From Saprospiraceae bacterium (lineage in GTDB: Bacteria > Bacteroidota > Bacteroidia > Chitinophagales > Saprospiraceae), in NCBI GenBank assembly GCA_016710625.1, contig JADJVK010000026.1, forward strand, positions 1 to 37,976: a DNA stretch of 37,976 bases. The letters are read 5' to 3'. Shown here piece by piece: positions 25,787-35,678 of the stretch (position 1 is the first letter of the stretch; every line of letters begins with the position of its first letter). The notes beneath the pieces are model-generated. The model was not told where the DNA came from. It searched no databases and saw only the letters and a list, made by a program, of their open reading frames with translations. The translations under genes and the position numbers were made by a program.

Positions 25787-28219
25787 TTAATTCTTTTTAA
25801 TTCCTATTGGTATACAGGGATCTGGAAAACATGGGCTTTTTGGTGGTGCTATCGAACACGGTGCTAATGGACTAATATTTAAAGATTGAAAACAATTATT
25901 ATTATTAATATCCCTTATAATTAATTGATAATTAGAAGTACCGTTTGCCATAAATATTTTTGTATTTCCGACATTTACCGGAGAACCATAAGTAGTACCA
26001 GCACTGTTCAAAACATTTCCGCCGATTCCTGTTAGTGGGTCAGCTCCGATTACGACTTCATATTTATTGCTTGATCCGCCATTTACAATGGTTGCATTGA
26101 TTTGTATTGTAAAATAATCATCTGTAGTATCATTATCTGTTCCATTGTTATTACAAGGATCAATTGTTGCATTTGCCGTCAATGAACATTCATTTCCACT
26201 GTTCGGGCATTTTTTAGGTACTGTAGTTACTATAGAATTTGGACTTTTACAAGTCGTATCCATACTATTCACACACCTTGCCAAAATAGTTCTTGGAGTA
26301 GTTGAATACAATGGTTTAACTGTACTCCAAGTTATGCCATTGTTAATGCTATATTGTATAAAAGTGCCTGCTCCACAACCTTGAATTAAATTAATATTTC
26401 CAGTTCTACTCGGACAAATATTGTCATTCACAGACAAAACAGGAGAAGAAACATTACAAACTGAACAAGAAGGAGGTGGTGTAACACTTGCCGTTTTAGT
26501 ACAAGTACCAGCAACATTATCCACAACAGTAATATTCAATACACCAGCACTAATTAAATATGGTCCAAAAGTCGTAGGGCTTCCATATGTCCCTGTTTGT
26601 GGGCTATTGTGTAATCCACTCACTGTATAAGTTGTGCCTAATCCATTCCCAGTTGGGTTTAAAGAAAATGTATATTCATCATCGTTTGCATTGGTTAATG
26701 TCCCTTTATTATAACAATTTCCTATTACTAAGTTTATATTATTTATGACACAACATCCAACTGGAGCATTTAAGATAGTTGAGCAAGTTGCTGTACAACT
26801 ATTATTATCTGTAACAGTGACTGTATAAGTTCCAGCACCAATATTTGTAATACTGGAAGCAGTTACACCATTTGACCATAAATAGGTAAATGGTGTTATA
26901 CCACCAGTCACAAATGTACTTACACTACCACCATTTGGAGCAGCACAAGTTGGTTGTGTTGGAGTGCAAGAAACACTAGGTGGGCTTGATGAGTTAGCTA
27001 CTGTTACCGAACAAGTATTCGTACAAGAATTCGTTGTACTTGTTACAGTTACTGTATAAGTTCCAGCATTCAAACCAGGAATAGTTGAAGATGTGCCACC
27101 ATTGCTCCACAAATAAGTTACACCAGAAGCCGTAGCAGTAGCTGTACCATTAGGTGTTTTACAATTTGTGTTATCTACTTTTGAGCAGCTAACAGATGGT
27201 GGAGTTGTAGTGTTTGTAACAGTAGCAGTACAAGTATTTGTACAAGAACTGGTTGAATTTGTTACAGTCACAGTATAAGTTCCAGCATTCAATCCTGAAA
27301 TAGATGCAGTTGTGCCACCATTGCTCCATAAATAGGTCGGAGTAGAAGCGTTGGTAATTACAGAAGCTGATCCATTTGGTGTAGCACAATTAGTATTTGA
27401 TACAGCAGTACAATTTGCAGTTGGGTTGGAGGTATTATTAACTACAGTAACAGAACAAGTATTTGTACAAGAAGTAGTTGTACTGGTTACGGTTACTGTA
27501 TATGTTCCTGCATTCAATCCATTTATTGTCGCTGTTATGGCTCCATTACTCCATAAATAAGTTACACCAGATGCTGTAGCAGTTGCTGACCCATTTGGTA
27601 TTGCACAATTTGTATTATCTGATTTATTACATACTAAACTTGGAATTCCTGGTGCTGTAAATGAAGCAGTATCAGAACAATTAACACCACTGATTGAAAC
27701 ATAAACTTTATGATTCAATCCATCTGCACTTTGACCTAAAATATTGTAAGTTATTGGACTAGATTGTGGTAAAGAAAATGTTTGGCTTCCTCCACCAACG
27801 ATTTGAATAGTTACATTTCCAGAAGAAGGTGGATTGGTCAATGATACTTGACCAGAAAGTGTATATAAATTATTTGTACTACATGAAGAAGGTGTAACTG
27901 TTATTAATGATGAACAAACTAATGGGCAAATTAATGGTTCTAAATTTTGTATAGCACTACATGAAGCAGATGATTGATCTGTAATTATGATTGATAATGG
28001 AATTATAGAAATTGGTATTCTACAAATTTCTGTTAATGTATTATATGGAACTCCTATCTTTTGACAGGTTATACATCCAATACCTGAACAAGTAACTTGT
28101 GCATTAAAACTTGAAGATAAATTAATACCGGATACCAATGCAGTAATAACCCATTCGTCATCTATTGTTGAAATAGTACCTTTATTATCACAATTTACAT
28201 AAACTGAAATTGGGGACAT
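25787..28219 (-). CDS. C-terminal part of giant secreted SprB-repeat protein
   Basis: The 810-codon frame continues the gene starting at 30408. In order it has a module with Cys-rich text (CDNKGTISTIDDEWV), a region ending SLVCNKSDNTNC, and four SprB-like repeats of about 75 residues (TYLWSNGGTTASISGLNAGT, then YTVTVTNSTSSCTNTC). It then has modules with CYNKGTLTNANDDEYTF and CNNNGTDNDTTDDYFTI, and the tail APPKSPCFPDPCIPIGIKKN. SprB repeats occur in gliding adhesins and other type IX cargo. No standard type A or B sorting domain is visible; the short Cys-rich tail is shared with the paralogue at the right edge. The ATG at 28219 is internal, since the true frame enters by a one-base shift near 28395. 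Confidence 0.85.
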   Translation of the reverse strand: MSPISVYVNCDNKGTISTIDDEWVITALVSGINLSSSFNAQVTCSGIGCITCQKIGVPYNTLTEICRIPISIIPLSIIITDQSSASCSAIQNLEPLICPLVCSSLITVTPSSCSTNNLYTLSGQVSLTNPPSSGNVTIQIVGGGSQTFSLPQSSPITYNILGQSADGLNHKVYVSISGVNCSDTASFTAPGIPSLVCNKSDNTNCAIPNGSATATASGVTYLWSNGAITATINGLNAGTYTVTVTSTTTSCTNTCSVTVVNNTSNPTANCTAVSNTNCATPNGSASVITNASTPTYLWSNGGTTASISGLNAGTYTVTVTNSTSSCTNTCTATVTNTTTPPSVSCSKVDNTNCKTPNGTATATASGVTYLWSNGGTSSTIPGLNAGTYTVTVTSTTNSCTNTCSVTVANSSSPPSVSCTPTQPTCAAPNGGSVSTFVTGGITPFTYLWSNGVTASSITNIGAGTYTVTVTDNNSCTATCSTILNAPVGCCVINNINLVIGNCYNKGTLTNANDDEYTFSLNPTGNGLGTTYTVSGLHNSPQTGTYGSPTTFGPYLISAGVLNITVVDNVAGTCTKTASVTPPPSCSVCNVSSPVLSVNDNICPSRTGNINLIQGCGAGTFIQYSINNGITWSTVKPLYSTTPRTILARCVNSMDTTCKSPNSIVTTVPKKCPNSGNECSLTANATIDPCNNNGTDNDTTDDYFTIQINATIVNGGSSNKYEVVIGADPLTGIGGNVLNSAGTTYGSPVNVGNTKIFMANGTSNYQLIIRDINNNNCFQSLNISPLAPCSIAPPKSPCFPDPCIPIGIKKN

Positions 28220-28329
28220 AATTTGACAATTTGAACAGTTTCCTGGATCTATAATTGTATCTTTTATAAAACAAGAATTATAATTATCATCAATTACAGT
28301 GATTTCAACATCTCCTGAACCAGCAGAAC

Positions 28330-30408
28330 CTAATTGTAATTCAAAAAATGTTGGTGAACCATAAATTCCAAATGATGGGGAAACTGTACCGATGAAACAT
28401 TAACTGAATATGATTCACCTAATATACCATCTGGATTCAAGGAAAACTTAATAAAATCGTCATTTGTCAAAGATGTACCATTATTGGAACATTCGGGATT
28501 ACTCAAATTCAAATTTGTTAAAGAACAAGAGCAGACACCAGGGTTTGTTAAGTTTATTGACTTTGAGCATGTTGTATAAACTGCATCTGTTATGGTTATT
28601 GTAATATTGCCATTTCCTGCAGTTCCATTTGATAAAGTAAATAATGTAGGAGAACCATAAATTCCAAATGTTGGGCTAATAGTTCCAGTACTTGATGCAA
28701 TATTATATTGTGTTCCTCCTAAACCAATTCCGCTTGGATTCAAACTAAAAGTTACAAAATCATCACTAGGATCAGTATTAGTTGAATTTGAATTACAAGC
28801 AACATTTGAAAGCCCATCAGAAATTATCGAACAAGAATTTGGACAATTTCCTTCAACTATAACAAATGGACAACATAATTCAATATTACAATTATTTAAA
28901 TCAAATGCTATATATCGATAAATTCCAATTGAATTAGTTGTAAATGAATTTCCAGTTTCACCTAAAATATTTGTCCAAACTCCACCTATATTTTTTTGCC
29001 ACTGAATATTCGTTATATTTGATGTTGAAACAGTCATTGTATATGACTCTCCTGAACATAATGGATATGATATTGATTGACAACTTGTTGAACATGTTCC
29101 AGGATCAATTAAAATAAAGGAGATACTACAAGTACTTGACCCTAAATTATCTTTTACAGTAACAATCCAAGGTCCATTTCCTGCTGATCCAGCTGGTAAC
29201 ATAAATATTGTATTTGTTCCATAATTTGCACTTGATGGCATCACTGAACTACCATTAATATATACTGAATAACTGCTACTTAGTCCAGTTCCTATTGGAT
29301 TTAAAGAAAAAACTACTTTATCATCAGAATTATCTGTTGATGTTCCATTATTATTACATGTTATATTATTCAAACCTGTTGCAGTGATATTACATGGTGG
29401 AATACTCGAACATGTTCCAGGGTCTGTTAAATTTACCATAATTGAACAATTTGGATTAGTTTTATCACTAATTGTAATTATTTTGTTTCCGCTTCCAGCA
29501 GAACCATTTTGTAATCTAAATGTAGTAACACTTCCATAAGATGCTTGAGATGGAGTAACAGTAGCACCTCCATTTACTGTAACTTTGTATTGAGTCCCAA
29601 TACCAGTTCCAGTTGGATTTAATTTAAATTCAATATAATCATCCAATGGATTACTTGAAGTATTATTATTTTTACATGTTACTCCAGTTAAACTGGGGCT
29701 CGTTAAATTACAATTACTTGGTAAAGTGCAACATCCTCCTAAAACTTTCACATCATCTAATTCCCAAACTTCATAATTTGAGCTTGAATTTACAGTTCCT
29801 GGAGCATAAGCAAGTAACTCAATTTTAAATGTAGTTGCTCCTGATACTTGAAATGCAGTATTACTAGACCAATCAAAATTAATTGGTGTCCATACATCAG
29901 GAGTAAATGGTATATCAATTTGTTTAAAAATTTGATTACCATTTTTAACTACTCTAATTCCCCATTTTGTTGGATAATGATTAGGTTGATTATTCCAATC
30001 TACTAAATTGTGAACAGCAATTGTAAACATCATGCCAGAAAGTTTCCCAGAAGAACCAGATGGAAATGAAACGGTAGTTACTACTGCTTTTGGACTATTG
30101 TCTACCCATGTAGGAATTGCATTTTGACCAAAACAATTAGCTTTATTCCCATTGCCTCTGTCAACACATGAATTAGCAGGATCAATTCTACTTATTGAAG
30201 TTGTTATTGAAGAACACCCACCATTATTAGATTGTGAAGGTAAAGTTCCATCTTTCACCATATTTCCAGCTGTACAGTCATCAAAATTCCAATATGCAAG
30301 TTGACTGTTACATTGAGAATATAAATTAAAATTAAGTAAGATACCACAAAAGAGTAATAAGGTTTTAAATCCTATTATTGAATTTAAATTTGTGTAAGTT
30401 ATTTTCAT
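28330..30408 (-). CDS. N-terminal part of the same giant secreted protein (signal peptide and DD-type repeats)
   Basis: The ATG at 30408 opens a signal peptide (TLLLFCGILLNFNLYSQ). Next is a lectin/galactose-binding-like domain to about residue 225 (LAYWNFDDCTAGNMVKDG, WELDDVKVLGGCC). Then come at least four modules of about 100 residues with the signature CxNNGTxxDxxDD, LNPxGxGxGxxYxV, YGSPTxFxL, GSAGxGxxxITI and DPGTC. The last module breaks near 28395: SVNVSS continues as GTVSPSFGIYGSPTFFELQ one frame over and reaches the 25787-28219 frame through DPGNCSNCQIM. One missing G explains the split. The joined protein has about 1540 residues and follows the beta-helix-like gene by 18 bases. Confidence 0.85.
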   Translation of the reverse strand: MKITYTNLNSIIGFKTLLLFCGILLNFNLYSQCNSQLAYWNFDDCTAGNMVKDGTLPSQSNNGGCSSITTSISRIDPANSCVDRGNGNKANCFGQNAIPTWVDNSPKAVVTTVSFPSGSSGKLSGMMFTIAVHNLVDWNNQPNHYPTKWGIRVVKNGNQIFKQIDIPFTPDVWTPINFDWSSNTAFQVSGATTFKIELLAYAPGTVNSSSNYEVWELDDVKVLGGCCTLPSNCNLTSPSLTGVTCKNNNTSSNPLDDYIEFKLNPTGTGIGTQYKVTVNGGATVTPSQASYGSVTTFRLQNGSAGSGNKIITISDKTNPNCSIMVNLTDPGTCSSIPPCNITATGLNNITCNNNGTSTDNSDDKVVFSLNPIGTGLSSSYSVYINGSSVMPSSANYGTNTIFMLPAGSAGNGPWIVTVKDNLGSSTCSISFILIDPGTCSTSCQSISYPLCSGESYTMTVSTSNITNIQWQKNIGGVWTNILGETGNSFTTNSIGIYRYIAFDLNNCNIELCCPFVIVEGNCPNSCSIISDGLSNVACNSNSTNTDPSDDFVTFSLNPSGIGLGGTQYNIASSTGTISPTFGIYGSPTLFTLSNGTAGNGNITITITDAVYTTCSKSINLTNPGVCSCSLTNLNLSNPECSNNGTSLTNDDFIKFSLNPDGILGESYSVNVSSVQFPHHLEFMVHQHFLNYN

Positions 30409-30426
30409 AAAAAATAAATTAATTTA

Positions 30427-31482
30427 TTAATTTTTTATTATAGTTGCAGTTCCACAATTGGGATTTGGGCAAGGAATTGTACATGATGCCCCTCCACAAT
30501 CATTTGTTCCTTCAACAATCATTGGACCCAAAGTACCAGGAATATTTCCATCCGGATCATTTATAAAAAGCTCTCCTGTAATTGTTCCAGAATTTAAAAT
30601 TTGTGTACCTGCAGGAGTTGTTGAAATACAAGCATTATTTACGTTATTACCATCATCATCTACTCCTGTCAAAATATGACCAGATCCGCTAATATTAAGT
30701 ACTCCAGAAGTAATTACTAATTTAGAACCATCATGAAATGTTGTATGATTATGTCCATTGTTATTTGTCTTCCCATCTAATACAATATCAGAGTTAGCAA
30801 GAATACATCCATAGTTATCGAAATCATATGCTGCAAAAAAAATCCCAGGACCACCAGATATAGTATTTATTACACCAGTAGATCTATTAATACCTATGGA
30901 ATTAGCATGAAATTGTAAATCCCAAACATTCAATGTACCCGAATTGTCAAGAGTCGGTCTAGAAAGAGGGCAAGCAGAACTAGTAAAAGATTGATTAGAC
31001 AATCTAAACATTTTATTTGGTACATTAATAATTGCTGAAACATGATTAATAATTCTTTCTCCTCTCCATGTAAATACTGTTGTTGAAGTTGAACCTATAA
31101 CATTTAATATTCCAAAATTATCAATTGAAACCATTACACATTCTTCTGATGCTTGAATTTCATCTATTGTTATTATCCCATAATTTGTTATTGAAATATT
31201 TGGACCACTAATATCACCGTTTGTATTTAGTGTATGGCTACCAGTTTGAATTAGTGAATTTCCTGTGTTAACTGTAATACTTCCACCAGGGTCCAAAGAA
31301 ATATTGGCATCTAAAATTACATTTGAATTAATTATTATATTATCAATTGAAGTTGGTACACCAGAAGGAGACCAGGTAGTTGCACTACTCCAATTTCCGT
31401 TACTAATTGATGTTTTTGTTGCTCCATATGTTATATTATTTATTATTAATAAAAAACATAATAAGCGAAAATATTTTTCCAT
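30427..31482 (-). CDS. Secreted beta-helix-like protein with Cys-rich tail
   Basis: The 351-residue protein has a signal peptide (FRLLCFLLIINNITYGA) and opens with NGNWSSATTWSPSGVPTSID, a start common in Bacteroidota exported proteins. Regular short strand repeats follow (ITVNTGNSLIQTGSHTLNTN, ISITNYGIITI, VSIDNFGILNVIGS, PTLDNSGTLNVWDLQF, LVITSGVLNISGSG), as expected of a right-handed parallel beta-helix. The end, CTIPCPNPNCGTATIIKN, resembles the tails of the giant proteins next door. It is the middle gene of a three-gene minus-strand operon. It may bind or act on polysaccharide, but no catalytic site is recognised. Confidence 0.8.
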   Translation of the reverse strand: MEKYFRLLCFLLIINNITYGATKTSISNGNWSSATTWSPSGVPTSIDNIIINSNVILDANISLDPGGSITVNTGNSLIQTGSHTLNTNGDISGPNISITNYGIITIDEIQASEECVMVSIDNFGILNVIGSTSTTVFTWRGERIINHVSAIINVPNKMFRLSNQSFTSSACPLSRPTLDNSGTLNVWDLQFHANSIGINRSTGVINTISGGPGIFFAAYDFDNYGCILANSDIVLDGKTNNNGHNHTTFHDGSKLVITSGVLNISGSGHILTGVDDDGNNVNNACISTTPAGTQILNSGTITGELFINDPDGNIPGTLGPMIVEGTNDCGGASCTIPCPNPNCGTATIIKN

Positions 31483-31503
31483 AATATATATATTTTAACT
31501 ATA

Positions 31504-32877
31504 TTAATCTTTTTGTTTATTTAATGTTATAGGGACAATGATTGTATTATTTGTTTCATCAGATTCTAAAAACAAGTTTTGTGGATCTATTTCTATTTTT
31601 AGATAGTACAAACCGTTTTTTAAACCTTTTGGTAAAAGAATAGATTGTCCTTCAAATCCTTCTCCATAATAATCAACACCCCCAACTGATAATCCTTGAA
31701 CTTCTGGAAGGCAGTCTTTAAAACCTTTAAAACCATAATTTGGTAAATCATTTACTAAGTACAATTTATTATTTATATCCTTACAGTTTATTAAATCATC
31801 CCTACAATAACTAAGATCCCAAATACAAAAACTTGCCTTAGTGCCTTTACATGCAACTTTCCATTGAGATTTTTCTAGTGAGGAGGGTACTAATAATTCA
31901 TAATTAACATAATCATCAGAATGAAAATGTTCATGTCCAGGTCTGGCATCATAAGCATTAAAACCTGCTGTTTTTATTTCTTTTTTAAATCCATTTTTAG
32001 TAAGAATATAAATTGTTTGAAATACTTGCTGTCTAGGATATGTACCATTATGACATATTGCTCCTTTTTGTACTGTATCAAAATTACATAGCCAAATATT
32101 ATTTCCTTTTACTTCAAGAGGACCAATTCCTTTATTAAATGTACTTACTCCGAACCTTAGTTCTCCATATCCTTTTGTTTCTGAATACGGTATTTCATGA
32201 ATTTCTTTTTCTGTAATTTCCTTTATTAAAGTTAAATCGGGTAATAACTTACAATTTTTATGTTTTTTATGATTAATATTATTGCATTTACATCCTTTGG
32301 GATTTTCTAAAGAACATTTAGATACAATATCAATTGCAGGTTTATTACTAAAATACAATACGACACTTCCAAAAATTCCTGTTACTCCTTCAGATAAATC
32401 ATATACTTTTAATTTCCAAATCCCATTTGGATTTTGACCATTATTAAAATTAGATAATATACCATCAGGTAAATATTCTCCAACAAAAGGGGGAATACCA
32501 TCAGATATTTTACCTCTAAATCCACTATTACAGAAAATTGTTTCAGAATAATTTGCTCCATCTCTACCGTGTCTGTTACTCACCCATACTTCAAGCCCAT
32601 CTGGACTTTCTAATACAACTTTAATATCTGAAATTCGACTATGTTGAATTGCAAGTTGAACTTTTTCCAAGCCAAAAGTTTTATCTATTCTATTAGGTAG
32701 TCCATTAATAATAATATCTGATGAAAATAATCCATTAGAAGATTTTGAATAATCATTTAATGGTTTATAATTTTGATTTGATGTAAACACCTTTGTATCA
32801 AAATTATTTTGTGACTTCAAATTATTGTAATTTAGAACACATAATAACAGCAATATAAACTCTAAATATAATTTCAT
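31504..32877 (-). CDS. Secreted P-domain / lysyl-oxidase fusion protein
   Basis: The 457-residue protein has a signal peptide to about residue 22. Residues 45-178 look like a proprotein-convertase P domain (VQLAIQHSRISDIKVVLESP, DGLEVWVSNRHGRDG, NGIWKLKVYDLSEG). A Cys/His/Lys-rich linker (GCKCNNINHKKHKNC) follows. Residues 212-452 match the lysyl oxidase catalytic domain: the copper ligands GHEHFH (His315, 317, 319), KASFCIWDLSYC, QGLSVGGVDYYGEGF, YYLKIEIDPQN and ESDETNN. Lys347 (KASFC) and Tyr404 (DYYG) align with the pair that forms the lysyl-tyrosyl-quinone cofactor in animal enzymes, so activity is plausible. Lysyl oxidases deaminate peptidyl lysine for cross-linking. It heads the exported-protein operon. 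It lacks a type IX domain, so it may be periplasmic or released. Confidence 0.85.
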   Translation of the reverse strand: MKLYLEFILLLLCVLNYNNLKSQNNFDTKVFTSNQNYKPLNDYSKSSNGLFSSDIIINGLPNRIDKTFGLEKVQLAIQHSRISDIKVVLESPDGLEVWVSNRHGRDGANYSETIFCNSGFRGKISDGIPPFVGEYLPDGILSNFNNGQNPNGIWKLKVYDLSEGVTGIFGSVVLYFSNKPAIDIVSKCSLENPKGCKCNNINHKKHKNCKLLPDLTLIKEITEKEIHEIPYSETKGYGELRFGVSTFNKGIGPLEVKGNNIWLCNFDTVQKGAICHNGTYPRQQVFQTIYILTKNGFKKEIKTAGFNAYDARPGHEHFHSDDYVNYELLVPSSLEKSQWKVACKGTKASFCIWDLSYCRDDLINCKDINNKLYLVNDLPNYGFKGFKDCLPEVQGLSVGGVDYYGEGFEGQSILLPKGLKNGLYYLKIEIDPQNLFLESDETNNTIIVPITLNKQKD

Positions 32878-32936
32878 TGTACTAAATCAATAAATTAAGA
32901 CTAAGAGAATTTCAAAAGAATTTGATTATATATCTG

Positions 32937-32953
32937 CAAAAGTAGTACCTACT
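32937..32953 (-). promoter_or_regulatory. -7 box with overlapping dyad, promoter of the lysyl-oxidase operon
   Basis: On the minus strand, TACTTTTG (32937-32944) matches TAnnTTTG about 60 bases before the ATG at 32877. The dyad AGTAG-TAC-CTACT (32941-32953) overlaps it, a plausible operator. Confidence 0.5.
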
Positions 32954-33075
32954 GTGACTTGATTATATGAAAATATGATTAAACTAATCAAAAATAGTTT
33001 GAACGTAATTTGTAAAGGATGAAAAATGAAATATATCTTTTTATTAAATGAAATTATTATATAAATGTAAATTCA

Positions 33076-34734
33076 TTATTTTAGGTTAACTAAAAAATTA
33101 TTTAAACTTTTTTCCTTATTTAAATTTAGTTTTTTCTTTAATCGTAATCTGAATGTTGAAACAGTTTGTGGATTAACATTTAATAGTTGAGCAACTTCTT
33201 TTGTTGTAAAGTTCAATTTAATATAAATTGCATGTCTTAAATCTAATCTTGTTAAATTAGGATTTATTTCTAAAAGTTTATTAAAATATTCTGGAAAGAT
33301 TATATTAAAATTTGATTTATATTCAGTCCATTCATTTTCAATATTGCCAAGTTCTTTTAAATTATTTATAAGTTTTAAATTATTAAAGTTTTGTTGATTA
33401 TATTCAATATCAAATTTTAGTTTATTAATAATTTTATTTTTTTGATCATTTATATTTTTAATTTCAGAAAGTTTATAAATATTTTCTTTTATAATTGCTT
33501 CATTTTCAGTTACTTTTGATTTTAAGTAATTTTGTTCAAGTTTTAATATATTACTTTTTCGTTTTATATATATGAATATTAAAAATATACATATTATAAT
33601 AATTAATAATGTAATCCAAAAATTTATGTTTTTCTTATTTATTTCTTTTTTGTAATTATCAATTCTAGAAGTTGTTATATCGCTTAAACTTAATATTTCA
33701 AATTGTTTTAATTCTATTTGATTTATAGAATTTAAAAATGCAATTTCATCTTTCATTACATTTAATAATTCATAATTATTTTTGACTTTTAAGAAATAAT
33801 TTTTACATGTTTTAATATATTCTGATTTATATGCAAATATCTCATTATAATTATTATATTTTTTTAATAAATTTATATAAAACATTGTACTATCATGTTT
33901 CTCTTGTAAGATATATAATTTGATTAAATTTAGACTTGGAATATAGATATCAGAAATAATATTTTTAGATTTAAAGTTAATTAATCCACTTAAATATTTT
34001 TCAGCTGAATCTAATTGTAAATTATATCTATAACTCACACCTAATTCACCTTTAGGTAATTCACCAAGATTATTTGCGATTAACATATTTTTTAACTCAT
34101 TTTGGTGATTTCTATTTTCTCGAAATCTGAGAGCTTTGTAATAATATAAATTAAAATCAGAAAAATTAAAAAATCTAGATATAATACTTAAATTATTATA
34201 GTCATTTTCACTAAAAAAAACTCCAACACTAAAGACTAAGCTATAATAGTATTTATAAGATTCTACATCATGTATATTTTCTGTTAAATCCTTTGCTTTA
34301 TTATAATAGTGATAATTTATTATATTATATTTTGGAAATTTATTATCACTATTTAAATAATTTGAATTAATTATATTCAGATACAATTGCAATTTCAATT
34401 TATCATCTAAATTATCTCCAAATTCCAAATCAAATTTTATTAGTTCATTTCTAGCATAGTTTTTTAAGCCTAAGTTATAGAGTATGAATGAAAGATGGTT
34501 TGTAATTTTAAATATTAGTCCAGTATTTTTACTCCAATGTGATTGAATTTTCAATTTTTCAATTGAATCTAAATTATAAATAAGGTTTTTATCTTTAATT
34601 AATTTATTGAAATTATTTTGAATTTCTAAATCTGAAATGTTACTTTCATTTTGAATCAATGAATTATTTTCATTTTTACAATTTAATATAGTAATAATTA
34701 TAATTATTAAATATAAATTAATTAAATTTTTCAT
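33076..34734 (-). CDS. Membrane TPR-like sensor with C-terminal LuxR-type helix-turn-helix
   Basis: The 552-residue protein begins with a hydrophobic lipoprotein-like signal (LYLIIIIITILNC, Cys19). A helical TPR-like region spans about 50-330 (DSAEKYLSGLINFKSKN, DSTMFYINLLKKYNNYNE). There is one transmembrane helix at about 371-390 (FWITLLIIIICIFLIFIYI) and a coiled coil at about 395-445. The C-terminal DNA-binding domain at 495-540 reads RLDLRHAIYIKLNFTTKEVA and QLLNVNPQTVSTFRLRLKKK. This periplasm-TPR / membrane / cytoplasm-HTH layout is a common one-component regulator in Bacteroidota. It lies just upstream of the three-gene exported-protein operon, a likely target by position. A lipid anchor plus a transmembrane helix would tether it at both ends of the sensor. 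Confidence 0.83.
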   Translation of the reverse strand: MKNLINLYLIIIIITILNCKNENNSLIQNESNISDLEIQNNFNKLIKDKNLIYNLDSIEKLKIQSHWSKNTGLIFKITNHLSFILYNLGLKNYARNELIKFDLEFGDNLDDKLKLQLYLNIINSNYLNSDNKFPKYNIINYHYYNKAKDLTENIHDVESYKYYYSLVFSVGVFFSENDYNNLSIISRFFNFSDFNLYYYKALRFRENRNHQNELKNMLIANNLGELPKGELGVSYRYNLQLDSAEKYLSGLINFKSKNIISDIYIPSLNLIKLYILQEKHDSTMFYINLLKKYNNYNEIFAYKSEYIKTCKNYFLKVKNNYELLNVMKDEIAFLNSINQIELKQFEILSLSDITTSRIDNYKKEINKKNINFWITLLIIIICIFLIFIYIKRKSNILKLEQNYLKSKVTENEAIIKENIYKLSEIKNINDQKNKIINKLKFDIEYNQQNFNNLKLINNLKELGNIENEWTEYKSNFNIIFPEYFNKLLEINPNLTRLDLRHAIYIKLNFTTKEVAQLLNVNPQTVSTFRLRLKKKLNLNKEKSLNNFLVNLK

Positions 34735-35046
34735 ACATTAATTGAAATAATTATTTTTTTTTATATCTCAAGTTAGTTACAAATTAAAATATTATATTAA
34801 TTTATAAAATATTTTATCAGATAAATGTAATCTTTTCAATTTAAATTTTTTGATAATTTTTAAATTTATTCATTTACTGATAATTAAGTTATATTAAATA
34901 TAAAATATTTACTAAAAAATGAATCAAAATTATTTAAAATTATTTAAAATATAATTTATTATTTATATTGAGAATTTAATATTATAAATTATTAATTGAA
35001 GCTTTATAAGTATTACCTAAAGGAATTATTTTATTATTGCTTAATA
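34735..35046. other. Extremely AT-rich regulator intergenic region
   Basis: Mostly A and T with repeated AAATTATTTAAAAT words. No gene or clear dyad is seen. Confidence 0.5.
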
Positions 35047-35678
35047 CTAGATGATCATTCTTTTAAAACTAATAAAATTTTTATTAATTATATAAGATCT
35101 ATGTACTCTTAAAAATAAATTTTTTGATAAACGATTTTCAATTGTTGAAATTTTTTCTAAAATTATATTTATATTTTCATTTGAATATATTTTTATATAA
35201 TTACCATAAGCTTCAATATATTGTAATTCATTTTCATTTATATACAATGAATTTTTACCAGTTTTAAATAATATTTTTTGATTTTTTATATTTTCAAAAT
35301 TATAATTAGATATAACTCTAAATATAGATTTTTGAATTCTATCAATATTTATTGGTAAAATAAAAAAATCTTTAGCACAAATATCAAAAGCAATATTTGC
35401 ATCAGATGGATTTGTCGAATAACAAACTAATTTATTTTTATTTATTAGTTCATCAATAACTTCATATTTATTTTTATTAATCAATGATATATTTAGAAAT
35501 ATAACATCAAAAGTATTTATTGATAATAAATACCCAGCTTCTTGAAATTCATTTGCAATAACCACAGTATTAAAAATTCTTAATTTTTCTAATGTGCTTT
35601 GGCAATTAAATTTAAAATGTTAAATCAATTATAATCTAAATTAATTTTTTTGTGTTCAATTAAATTAGAATAATCCAT
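35047..35678 (-). CDS. LytTR-family response regulator with defective receiver, frameshifted 5' end
   Basis: The clean frame is 35047-35565, beginning at a GTG that is probably internal. Earlier sense is found upstream by frame switching: ATG at 35678 (MDYSNLIEHKKINL), then IIIDLTF, then NLIAKA and LEKLRIFNTVVIANEFQEAG. That gives a receiver of normal size after about two single-base indels. At the expected phosphoacceptor position the sequence is DVIFLNIS, with Asn instead of Asp. The C-terminal LytTR DNA-binding domain is complete: KTGKNSLYINENELQYIEAY, GNYIKIYS, ISTIENRL and FLRVHRSYIINKNFI. No histidine kinase is adjacent. It may act without phosphorylation on the neighbouring surface-protein genes. 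Confidence 0.78.

Noticed and set aside
27189..27389. 66-residue frame with many Tyr and Cys inside the giant gene
   Set aside because: Out-of-frame shadow of SprB-like repeats on the same strand.
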